In this document: piece after piece, positions 52,501-53,597 of the stretch
Position numbering within the stretch: position 1 is the first letter of the stretch
How the letters are laid out: every line of letters starts with the position of its first letter
NCBI GenBank assembly: GCA_947165295.1
Contig: CAMUZU010000007.1
Location: 17,395-81,394, forward strand
Direction: 5' to 3'
Length of the DNA stretch: 64,000 nucleotides
Origin: an uncultured Selenomonadales bacterium
GTDB lineage: Bacteria; Bacillota; Negativicutes; Selenomonadales; Selenomonadaceae
Notes under the pieces: generated by a model
Seen by the model: only the letters and a program-made list of their open reading frames with translations
Database searches by the model: none
What the model was told of the DNA's origin: nothing
Made by a program: the position numbers and the translations under genes

Positions 52501-53446
52501 GCAGGCAGGTTCGGGCAACTCCACACTCATTGGCGCGGCGGGCGAACAAAACACGTTGATTGCAGGCGCGGGCAACACCAGTCTTTGGGGCGGCGGCGCG
52601 TCAAAAGACTTGCTCGTCGGCAGTGCTGACGCAGACAAAAACGGTGCGTCGACATTCTTCTTCCTCACCGGCGACGGCAGAGACTCAATCGCCGCGTTCA
52701 ACTTCGCCGACGACAATCAAGACTACACCGCCGACATGATCAACATCACCGCCGCGGGCACGATAACTTCGGTTTACATGCACGGCTCGGATGTCATCAT
52801 GCAACTCAACGACTCCGACAACGATTATCTCGTGTTGGAAAGCGCGGCGGGCAAAGACTTCAAACTCAACCACCTCACCGCACGCGTCGACACCAACGCG
52901 GACTTCGACGGCCTGGCGAACTGCTACGTTGCCACCGGCTCCAACGCGACAATGAACGTCGGCTCCGACTTGGGCGACGTGGAAATCTGGCTTGAAGACG
53001 GCTACTACGGCGACTACATGCACGGCATTGTTTATCGCGGCGACTTCACCGTCATCAACGCCGTCACCGCAAACGGCAACAACACGCTCGTGGGCAACGA
53101 CCTCGACAACGTCATCTACGGCGGCACGGGCACGAACTCGCTGTTCGGCGGCGAAGGTTCTTCCAACGACACGCTTATCGGCGGCACGGGACACAATACG
53201 TTCTTCTTCGGCATGGCGGACGGCAACGACACCGTCACGGGCGCCAAAGACGGCGACATCGTCGACCTTACCACCGTCAATCAAGCGCAAATCGCTTCGA
53301 CGCAAATCGACGGCGACAAAGTTTCAATCGCGCTCACCGACGGCTCCAACCTCGAAGTGCAATCGAACGCCGACATCGAATACAAACTCGGCGACGGCAA
53401 CACTTACAAAGCCGACCACGAAACGGGCACTTGGACGAAGAAATAA
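22568..53446 (+). CDS. giant repetitive RTX-like surface/secreted protein
   Basis: 10,292 residues without a stop, mostly Thr, Gly, Ala, Asp and Val, with very few Cys. The start ATG 22568 follows AAAGGAG; the product begins MDEFTFDLQRFAGW. From about 150 to 8190 it is built of roughly 35 diverged units of about 215 residues, each with a motif like GEXFTVXXXXYXXXXXGLXT, a stretch like LATLTVDXXXFTLTK, an ALTTXFAT stretch and ATLTTGTVTL. About 8200-9500 holds shorter units (SVNAAPSMAVATDEDGNFTF type). The C-terminus (about 9650-10292) carries RTX-like glycine/aspartate motifs (SGAGDDTLLIGAADF; NDTLIGGTGHNTFFFGMADG) that usually bind calcium and mark type I secretion. No Sec signal peptide and no secretion genes are nearby. 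Its own promoter and terminator flank it. Adhesion or a surface layer is a guess. Confidence 0.88.
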   Translation: MDEFTFDLQRFAGWSKSSTDGKTWNYNTGTLNSVTVIANSENDITNITGTDSTATVTLGENVNVSGITVKLFSANVVQYYDVMLTFIDSNNKELGTYTPESLVTGNAATGSKLVPTTTAGSAFTVTPSTDGTTFRVKGITSATNNYLDYTLTTSDESSSTDETTDLKATVTVAADGSVNMEVPAGLNVNGLTAKTSSGNFDITSLTVNLENGASYTAGTITYTGGTYTYNKSSDTTTVTANDVTLSGTGEVTLAQGSEVSIGENESTALAVTTGDAEVTLTTDGFTVKLEKGDTFTIGDVEYTGTAGSVTLNFTEDGISVGSISKDAAFTVNGDELSFATTDGGLSALVGENMFVLSKTSISLSADGQLSNPAEWNKVVYADVDSNEKVALDLTADSFSTTADTNDGFSTAGDYAGIVVMDYDGKTKYATLSGSEAAYTVAATATIHEVTVTNDIEGTVAFSGFSTDSSVSILDSTTKEALAAFTPSTAAFTVTVANEAANCYVNQNVTLTEGTLGSYGTKTITAGGYAIGAKGSSPQNGALTVTVDSSGNAKIGGLATGEKFEVNDATYQMKTLGSSTVVYNSGGSRIILSNSATIAADDSGNIDASVFDAAAEYKPLTVTDNKLTLSSTADNYAVISGTKVVATLSNEFKLTPVGNGSLSGVTISVPNGKTVTFDKSYGASTTAPIITAKNATFTVTATDDFTVDAPTGTSTKASITGATGIALTSGTLAATENIPITAGTYTITAGEDTELTVTGGETVTVGGIDTNGESFTVKSGETTTTYQYVDGLGLVTLNGSNINGIVNDTAFKNGTFTLSDNVTSTVLVATDGTLDLTNVDTESFKSATVLSNSNPSSATKLATLTYSSENGFALDNEENGGVTTVNLPASDTTLTSTFDTKVTTASGTGTYTINGNKFAASSSPLTIAATYTSDSDKGATLTSGKVTLTATASGGTDPATNSVTVTDGEEITATTGTMTVNVSSTTSGGTTTTTVTIADLSSETNDAFTVGETAYTMSGIGLTTGTGTSQKVWTKADATSFTLAGLEDEDTETTNWSNVITLASSSPTLTIDKSTATSVIVNSDSTARIATITDDSKYGYKTLAPVSGATDTLKDVTITIDNYIVTFDKSYGVKATAPKIKTPVATFKLDGITTANFQVNGSSSLATTSIGGTPTITLLDGDFTLASGQTVKFGESGTDTVKAAGVLNVSYKEETATITATAGQPAFTLGGQTYTAGSNNAITVAKKDETITVTAKLGNSFTYDTKKTFTLTASTDGITFDGDKLTDVDAGEKFTIKTGTTTVEYTVQPSGYLTASDNKTTKVYTGAAMTSGGEVPVADLNFDDESKFVEVKTFAGIVTIDTNTVATTGKDAILVSSDYSVQYGVLTRKSAENYTLTQPTDNDKKLQMDYAVPTRVDIPQAMGNSGVSVTFNKVFTMPIVVGGTTISSLGGISNDTYVVGGGTDSIASVSGANEVTINGGSLKTADADQTIVASSSFTVSGYESSGSASDGIVISTSDIGDIEVGEGFTLNENEYTRNSVVGLTNGDSVYTGASVVTGDAISVNIGQLALASNFKGMVAAPTNGTLLAGETLPASAIVVDNASDPKAVYADLTNNASLVTISKNATAAGGFANANNLTIATDSKTALQVNNFTDLNASGVTIYADTSKATFKVTATSSDYFKVSGADTAPKVEGATELTLTSGKITATKGQKITLGEGGQVLDVTGNAVTVAKSGDSNWLVTGTATDASEFKLGNKTYKVNSGDITFTINSSGAVTIGNVFENEVFTYEGTTYSLKSAGLVAADGDSYKLMTFTGSSVAASALDGDGWTGLVTVTTDQGVSIPPASSLSPVTLIDSSFATTYGALESVDGGGYSLTKAATDYGKLKIVSIGSAAGNVTLGKDFVNTSLHTSLDAGVSDFLVTDADNQFVVTLSGGVAGISGATAASLVSGSLAAAGDLSVTVNGSVVSAQDEAGVVVIRNGNNVSVGGLGQDEGFIVGSGQYTMTALGVTNGDNKLLDGSKPSDSVDAVVPLTSLTGGTWRNLLTADNGLSIHANSPEGLVIDSAKTKIYATLEGDSTKGFSFTQGDGHADWSGSATVSIDNTTLTLPAAFNQIHAIKSTAEFTADSTTGATYAVTDSADGAQVTGVTKLTQTTGTILITDTILSVSADNKEISYVNGDGTIKVAFDNGTLSIGELDKGDQFKLGTHQYTVTSSSITRDDGRVYKGTDFTNEAVNASSLDSDTNWMAVIPAEDGVLTLSSGNVSILSTAGSAYVMDGDVIYGTLETVDGGYSMSSAGASTDASLKSIVVEPILAGAVGNQSAQAVTFGDASEFISIPVTAGKNQFTVTEAESGYTITYDSRKAPVVATATKLSLTSGALTASSNGQTITAGDHTVTAANLTVTKTDDGITIDTITADSSNFTLDGETYGMINNVGLFNYKDKAIVNESSFANGKFTVDAKLTEDPVIAATGGKLTLPYDSKTSIIVDSDSNPTVKYATLTVGENGWTLNKNGDIDATAAISTVSVDAADTTLKTDFATTIQTSSASNGSPVYTINDVVYQPDKNNGEDDTAVELTIAAQIGTDSAKTPTSALKAGKVVIDSTKNASLVSGSEEKLTVTATKGAINVSATSGALTLTGIDENETFTIGDSSYAMKGIGLTTTTGTGDEAVNKLWTEEVTSTTSFTANDLAATTSTDNWSDYATVDGALKIDTESKAGIIVDKGEITRLAKLEGDKDKGFTLTKSNNGLNSVTVTDVKATVAQGAYSSITANGAVLNVTANGTDDFIVDGTSKNASVTGASSVALTSGTLATSGIPIVADKYTITAKAGMTVNVDGTTVKIGGIDAGESFTVNGTIYKYISADVGLVTTDSSGKITDIVKAADFAENTYTLGNDPDKAIAATKDGTLDLTEQTESAVVLNALTGTDIKKYADLTVDDNGGFTLKKTTDNAISTVKLPATGATLTTDFATKVTAESGSATFTVNGKSFKASDSALEISATYASETDKGATLTSGTVALTPGGDTDSVTVDGKTIEVTAGDMKVKADNSGVTLNGLNNGDTFTVGETTYSVMTSSTGAVSLINTTDETNAKIWKGENFASGVTLDDLNDANNWLKIVTTDGNLTITDDLFKDATDKKIDLYNMNDGTTYGKLSKDDTAGTFTLTKTANDADLTSITTGKTTFSAELKEGTLTITPSTTDNTVSLDGAKAVTLMAGTISATATVPVTADEGATITADEGATITVSVDDNKKVTVGGIDTADDKFSVGETKYQYATNLKGLVTTDGTNIRGIVGEEGFDSTTGTFTLGDVEVTGVVQATGNALNLSGTNVKGGTVLDSLVPSTAKKLATLTVDGSTFTLTKDTGDAGVTSVTLGDNNAVLNTFATEVTTGTGIYQVNNNVFDAASDTLTIKATDEGATLTTGTVTLSNTASASGDLANFDTTELTAGNSVTSDDGTKVDAGAGTTITVAVENGELKTVGGLDELNESFTVTPKEGTAKTYKYISEDVGLVEIKNGTVDGIVTSANFTNNTFTYTTTIDTTAVTAPTTDNALLDLSATDVKSATVLSSLTGDNITKLGTLTVENNTFTFTPTDADGIADAITSVTVPKDATLATGFETDVTTNGNATVNDKVFIADAGLELHATAKDATLTKGTVTLQAGGDVTITDAQTIKADTTTDGITVDVAEDKKVTVGGLGAGEKFTVTEKDATSGTTYQYIKDVGLVTINGNTIDKIVTSGFNKDAGTFNFDDAETATPLYLTGDGTLDLTATAAGSTYTVLSSNNPSTAKNLATLTVTAGDSTTYAFTVNDKDNIDSIKTVTLPDTAAEVTTGFATAITTASGSNTFKVNGVSFAAAGSELTINATDNSATLSNGKVTLSKDSTDTASVTVGEDTITATAGDMTVAVATENNTSTVTVADLESSDAFTVTDSAGNTQTYEMNGIGLTTGDDTSKKVWTDDATTQKTSFTLDELDTASTTYASNWKYFEISEDGTFTIDSTNVEKSVIVVDSTKATRLAKLEGGALSKVDGELTSVTVDGVQATIDPAYKNVTANSATLEVTPKDTNTSFTVDGTKQYASITGAAGVKLNSGTITMTGKTSSVDEVPVTAGDYTVKDLGISGTSASTVNITNNNGTVTVDGIDSTEYFTVETSTTKTKYQMTSAGLVSFTGDNLNELSGVQTTTETSTSYELGKKLTRAIAPETSGTDKVLDLSTGTTTAKVLDSKTAPKEVLGNLTAPTTTGGAFILAGTDTGTGITTTNINKIILGENGTGVDNLTVNVAEITVTTPTDGGTYTVNGKAYAATDALELKTTENASTLTTGTVTLTAGDTSATKEVTGTTDAKTVTVTKGKLTATATDGGAVTLTDIAATDAFTIGTTADDTKTYTAGELTLSDGTNIWTKSNPLDTTGVKVADLTTQTNWTKAIEAADNTLTINSNTTAGGIVVDDATAPATAYGLLTVGNDGVTLEKALGDDIKFPTTADGELASIELDGVTATINADLVSENTSVTAVKGTGDSAVETTFTVTEAASGYTVDAPNSTVKNATALTLTKGTLNDITGTTAVTAGGKTITDASEKINITVDDTGVTIGGIDSANETFTVDGTKYKYIENVGLARMKTEGDTVDALCDNFDADDGTYSLDDEAFTEITAPDEDGKLALGTMENNDEITIYDSVTAPSKVYATLKFTDAKGYELTADKDATDDVSEKIKTVTMPAAGTTLTTNFATNVETAADEGTFTVNDKTYNATGADALTIAATADGDSTLTTGTVKLNATTNETVDTTNSGSITAGTVTGYTNDGIITVTAIAEDTATSTAADAKIGDFEEGEKVTVDDTTYTKTKVGFISNETDSKLYKFATKILDDGDITVNGLSDADWKQAIVTDDTFELDDSTISEADGYDKMKETVVLGGTGEDLKVTDAAVTENYGTLTVNGATFNFTLNDTAPGTIDVAATYTVAVTADMTKFDEGINFTAQEANFTVTAKTAAPSGDLANFDGDNPTFTVDATGDNAQVSGDNIAVTLNEGTLAATKDLEITVADKVVVATNIVEAGETADGTITVTAGDTLQVGKLNTGDKFTIGGDKYIMTDIGLIKTDDKDNPTALVATLDEMGTDQDTYTYADDEEKQRELVDVQDGVVDLSTDVTGTYGKIVIVDKAEAGVEPTAIYATLELKDDVWTATAGDGWDDEDNPPFTSIKIGGEVTNIKTSDFGTTITTSGTDAVTVNGTIYQPANLSDDNPLTIAATADGTSTLTTGTVTLSKDDGYATVTPTTGTEDKAITATTGDFNVAVTAAAGETAASVTFSALDADDAFTIGTDTNAYTMGDLTLSHDGKLWIRSKLTEDGATVTYAELTSTEDADTNWATAVPATDGELNINATSTAGIVVNDATAPSTAYGLLTVDEENGGIKLAKSNFSDTPLTTLNVSNTTVTVDSALVSEAAPDGYVANGATFTVETTDGNDIVIDATEDTATVTGVESIDLTSGTLAATANIPINGITLTSGEMTVTTKDEVTKIAPTGGTIFTKDGVDYTFVNDNVQGFIIDDNGTKKLFVPDDEDFSIDTITDGTYREMVEAEVDGTNVTLPAQKDTEGVIFVNSTSAPTATYATQDDNVFALTNADDTNTYTITTGNLDIESEIEVQFAATVEIAGGKTLTVNGNNTFVATAGNDNTVTVETTYTDENTMSATLTGGTVNLTPYETDTVTVGTDTITADTGDGITVKVDGTTVTIGGLNSAKEEGGENDKFIVTKADDTTQTYKVVAGDVLLRTYTDGKPSEQFKGTFTDGSVTLDALNSDTEGTWQAVIPLTADKVLDLSEVTAGGMITSADYGTHYATLEIETATDGTPKALKLTKSTETGDIKDIASINLGNASKTLTTNFAATVTTEGTGTFTVNSNRFTPAQTTGETPTASVLTITIDDTADHKATLTEGTVTVSTSPLALADTNVTVNDGTVDVTVTAADTAAGTEASTTFTPADGADFTVDKATYTLNATGLTKGNSFTVNGNTFTAKSDELTIDTTYNSADAMTAVLTAGTVTVTDAAELALDGETVSVTSGTLEVAVTTGENAATTYKPATGTKFTVVTGTGTDAVTAKYNMTTVGLTKDNKQIWPDTATPEGGYNLSNATWSTMKAVDGTTLDLTDPTTDGLKATNVIVDSLEDPTERLGTLTYTEATTDAAAVFDVQSTGIEAVTLGTADATLTTNFNATVTTTPGEVTEVTDTGETDTYTIQTYSVNGKTFAAANSELTIDATYTSETESDATLTEGKVKLNKDDAVETTAPITTVTEGETTTTYNSVTATAGDGLTVEATVAEDGTTTVTIGSLNENDAFTVGEVTYTVKDGKIIERDKDYGSTNSNKYQVSVKDDEDDGKANTFKVVLNSDFFNDNNWGGTIEAKKSDGVFSVDLTDPNNALEPGSSTVVTEEGEKVARIQTDENGNYTITDNAGLDAVTIGAYTDSDGKAQNISTLNTDERPMEVTITPSEAEDAENVYTVNGEKFDVGTDEDGKPSTLTVEATPVLDSDGNPTYKTVTDEDGNTVEKPVTTATLTNGVVNLTGDNDDTKAVTPTGGDTITANAGTNLTVTAEKTTDDVTGEDTTNAIIGNIAKGDDFTVGNNTYTAADLTLTSSDGDTPKLYIGGPTYEGEEGSQTMSVATSLLDPTNPDSENWATAIPATTEGDNKTIVLDDSTEAGIVVDDTSKPTEAFGQITGGEETTDSDTGDTVKEFELSDTSTTAFDSTPTDVTEISIGDNIKATIGNIFRGIAIVANAVYQGATRAANFFAPKISGNADEATDTFVVTTGGQYVKVNTDITLTDGTVGVNENQTITFGEGENADTFTATSVNGNLAVEYTASTATADIVNGEGDLANFEEIVDNENKKVTGISVGDEFEVKTTVGETETTTKYKMTSVGLFVLDGSTNLSAFIPASVNDGKLATELTFAQLETTYLPITVTNNTFALDDKLTAGNTYALVDSTIATGEGAISKLYGTAMKNTDGTYTVEITDGTTSLYATSTGTVTVNNDEYTSTEAITLTVKTDDSSLHGGTVTIGEGKQVTDDNGKTISVADDKDDSTTISITAKAENGAFTSVADVGVGESFTYNNTTYKRTAAGITNEADNKLNESLKSDNFDLSALALGQNWADVLIPDDKKAISIGTLTNAVVYDTAALGTKLATLTKTESGYTFAKASGFTDGAIATVNVNTDTTITTDFATNVATNSPGLVTVNGTAYNGTSTDGLTVNATISGTTAGSNLYKGTVTLNTTYPTVKGASNTVTSTSGTLTVTANAGALTINGIGKDEADQFTVTTSDGTKTTYKMSKSGNFADTSGKLWKGSDVTGGVAVTELVKSENWATAVTSLDAAATALKGDGVTPVALVDDPANPTAYYGTVTVTDGVYTVKKTNDELTSAALTANNANKVAFAGFKSNVSVTVPDGDFAINGNAFKVTEAAAVFTAGGSGTTATLDSGTVTLDATNYTTVTDTSTGKTITCKVGDGITFTAGTGTISDIATGDKFTVTPSGGTATEYELTKIGLRDNTNGLRWTGNTDHTVTLDGLAGNTWGGIIELDAKDTNLTLPPTTQLSTDSAIIINAAADTKYGTLTKGTDGYSLSKSSDDKGSFNKATVTGIRLTVPANFVGDKGFTVTAAKDSTSTPATFTVTPTTDTAFTVDGTTANASVTNAAGVKLTAGTLTATTVPITAGTNNYVITADSASSLTVKNTNGTVTVEGIDNTDLTDKFTVTSGTTSKTYQFVPNVGLVTLNDSDKINGVVGSSFTTGVFKLGTDDVTDVIAPDGTTLDLTAQTEPATVLTSIDPTDASKIGTLTAATSTTPVTYALNGTASDVATKIDSVTLGTTDTALTTNFSATVTTTNTDAATYTVNGNKYNATGADALTIAATYADSKASSTLTTGTVKLAVKDSVTGTNDNQTVTVTAGDGITATATDGKVTLTGLNSGDAFTAGTGTYRVTALGLLDANDNLWTSSTKYTDGITLAEKGDNALGNETNWGTTVKVDSNEVLTIDGSTDSPSLAKDDSAVVINQAEDTTYGTLSRDSDGNYSLTKTDDNTGTLKGIEIDTASAEIANDFASVPITANGTDTSATISDVEASGNFTVDATDKNPEVTGANALTVGDKSTVKVADADTVTPPTSGTATIIEPASSAGTATYGTAKVTAPEGTEVAFTTKDGALASIGNLPAGATVDVDGETYTATENTKTLTKDSDDKTWNFDDYIPDSVVVNIDSSGNITIEETGVKFSNIISSGNKVSNRDGLEIKLASGFSLTNKTITFINNYSRADKYPLTISDGSGNTLVDAFGTTSETNGITLTADGASVNALSDVTSASFHLSNGQALTADGATVTSNADDNQIGVMGSGATLIAQKAAELAVPEDIALNLSEGTYLVNDLEVSVAGSTNATTTSDGAIVDLTDVALSKGEMTLTGAKATKATLTNADGVSVDGGATVLGANDTINVTGEVVLGTNTINAAAATNVSINDDGYDLAVGSVTGASFTVDGDTAYKVNVDSLGAVTTLENIGAADGVTVDGLDNVTIVTDAEGALTVGDQTFTAAGDPSITYGVASGSITAISGLASGTVEGDFTDGLLVNGDAIKVDNGSALVSVSADSSGNKTISGIGSGASVTAAEGVNQVQTDEAGSFTFGDKTYTVGGDSAVAFNMSSGAVTGVESLENGTFIIAQDEEDFKVNSDEDIDIAGNTDPVTLTIADSKIVSVDGVDGSIDGLDSATVNAGGDATVNGVELSGNSDNVTLDVADGEVTKASGVDGAIDGLTNGTVEDLSGAASVNGTEIDIDGSTYDAVIAGGKVASVKGLKDGATVNAAPSMAVATDEDGNFTFGNETYSVTTSSGDGVTFNTNGSTKPTSIDSLNGTLAGEFETPLDVAGADFTTEGEPVTVVAANNKANSVKGGKAVDGLDDATVEATGDATVNGVSLSGNTGDVTLKTADGKVTNASGVDGTINGLETATVEGIGEKATVNGKALDVAGDTDGYNAVVADSVTSGITDLDSGASVKSAPNVAITTDGDGEFTFGDDKYSVSNGDNPFTFFTDDDGNATSIDSLSGTLTGSFSEPLKVAGATLSTEGEPVTLVAAGNKANSVAGGKAVDGLENATVSALDKVTVNGIPVDVAGDTDGYDVLVSEGAAASVTGVDSGASVNAAPSMDVVTNSDGVFNIGDGQYSLSNGGNPVTLSTDADSKATQMSGLNGTLTGSFETPLKVGNSTVNPKGADVTVTAANDSVTGLTTNDGQEVTGLVNGTIAATGQTTVDGKAFDIAGVPYTVTAVDGEAVSVTGLVDGASINAAPAVDLGTADNGTFYFGSDPYTVSDTVDGQVTFTTDADGNLTNIGNLAGSVSGALDAATINGQPFTSSNADVTLSTDGASITGVYGTANGDAITGDFTSATIPMPGSSGTTPSALVVNGTPYFLAGDDNGVTLTNNGSVVSGLAKNASLAVGEGTYNVNGQPFTVGAEGEVIIASRDGAYRYDSNNKPITDKTAGDALINNVLGEPSPSTESLTASEAASRIESGELDAPLAMELDNSDGESVQAADFSSFTYPKRVTLEGGDQAVRFNDEGENSAYVAPTAEGRKAIVLGDGDDIAVVDSPYAKTSVKAGLGNDTVAIRNDARATVDVTDNGNTKIVPTSGRVTLSGYTDDSNAVVQTFDYLNVGDAVKDGSIKFGSGRMTLGDAAVVLKPDAEPSGGTFVDIMDATGDTTAVGFTHTAGGVLNASTSAENFLLKGNYAQSTSDTTKSGGSSLISGAGDDTLLIGAADFANAGAGDNQIYITDENLRRTSPDGAVIEMGARGHDTVHNFHAGYDDNSDKIQIDASEIPNLKFSYTPEGLQMRSGQAQITFDGMTPTLSTNDTVESADLVESADVIEDIDAQNAKTVAEREAEAQEVINEIYDDLTISADSAASVGLGSAAFQKLILTDGANDYNAAVAQDGQAIAVTDVDDEANIYYGNRSGLNFSEYAGSVEVNLNSNAGYINGSAALFYGINKLQAGSGNSTLIGAAGEQNTLIAGAGNTSLWGGGASKDLLVGSADADKNGASTFFFLTGDGRDSIAAFNFADDNQDYTADMINITAAGTITSVYMHGSDVIMQLNDSDNDYLVLESAAGKDFKLNHLTARVDTNADFDGLANCYVATGSNATMNVGSDLGDVEIWLEDGYYGDYMHGIVYRGDFTVINAVTANGNNTLVGNDLDNVIYGGTGTNSLFGGEGSSNDTLIGGTGHNTFFFGMADGNDTVTGAKDGDIVDLTTVNQAQIASTQIDGDKVSIALTDGSNLEVQSNADIEYKLGDGNTYKADHETGTWTKK

Positions 53447-53499
53447 ACTTTCACCGTCAACACAAACGAACGACTCAACACACTGCAAACTTTTTGCAA

Positions 53500-53529
53500 G
53501 CTCCGACTTCAACGTCGGGGCTTTTTTTT
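53500..53529 (+). terminator. Rho-independent terminator of the giant gene
   Basis: GCTCCGAC (53500-53507) pairs with GTCGGGGC (53514-53521) and is followed by eight T, 54 bases after the stop codon. Confidence 0.88.
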
Positions 53530-53536
53530 GTCAACG

Positions 53537-53565
53537 TTGACTTTCATACGCGGGCAGATTAGAAT
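53537..53565 (+). promoter_or_regulatory. promoter of valS
   Basis: TTGACT (53537-53542), exactly 17 bases, then TAGAAT (53560-53565). The leader before the start codon is only about 25 bases, too short for a T-box riboswitch, which controls many Firmicute synthetase genes. Confidence 0.7.
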
Positions 53566-53597
53566 TGCGCAAGAATTCACTTACGGAGGCTGGGACA

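Noticed and set aside
53530..53597. T-box riboswitch before valS
   Set aside because: The promoter leaves a leader of about 25 bases, far too short, and the terminator upstream belongs to the giant gene.
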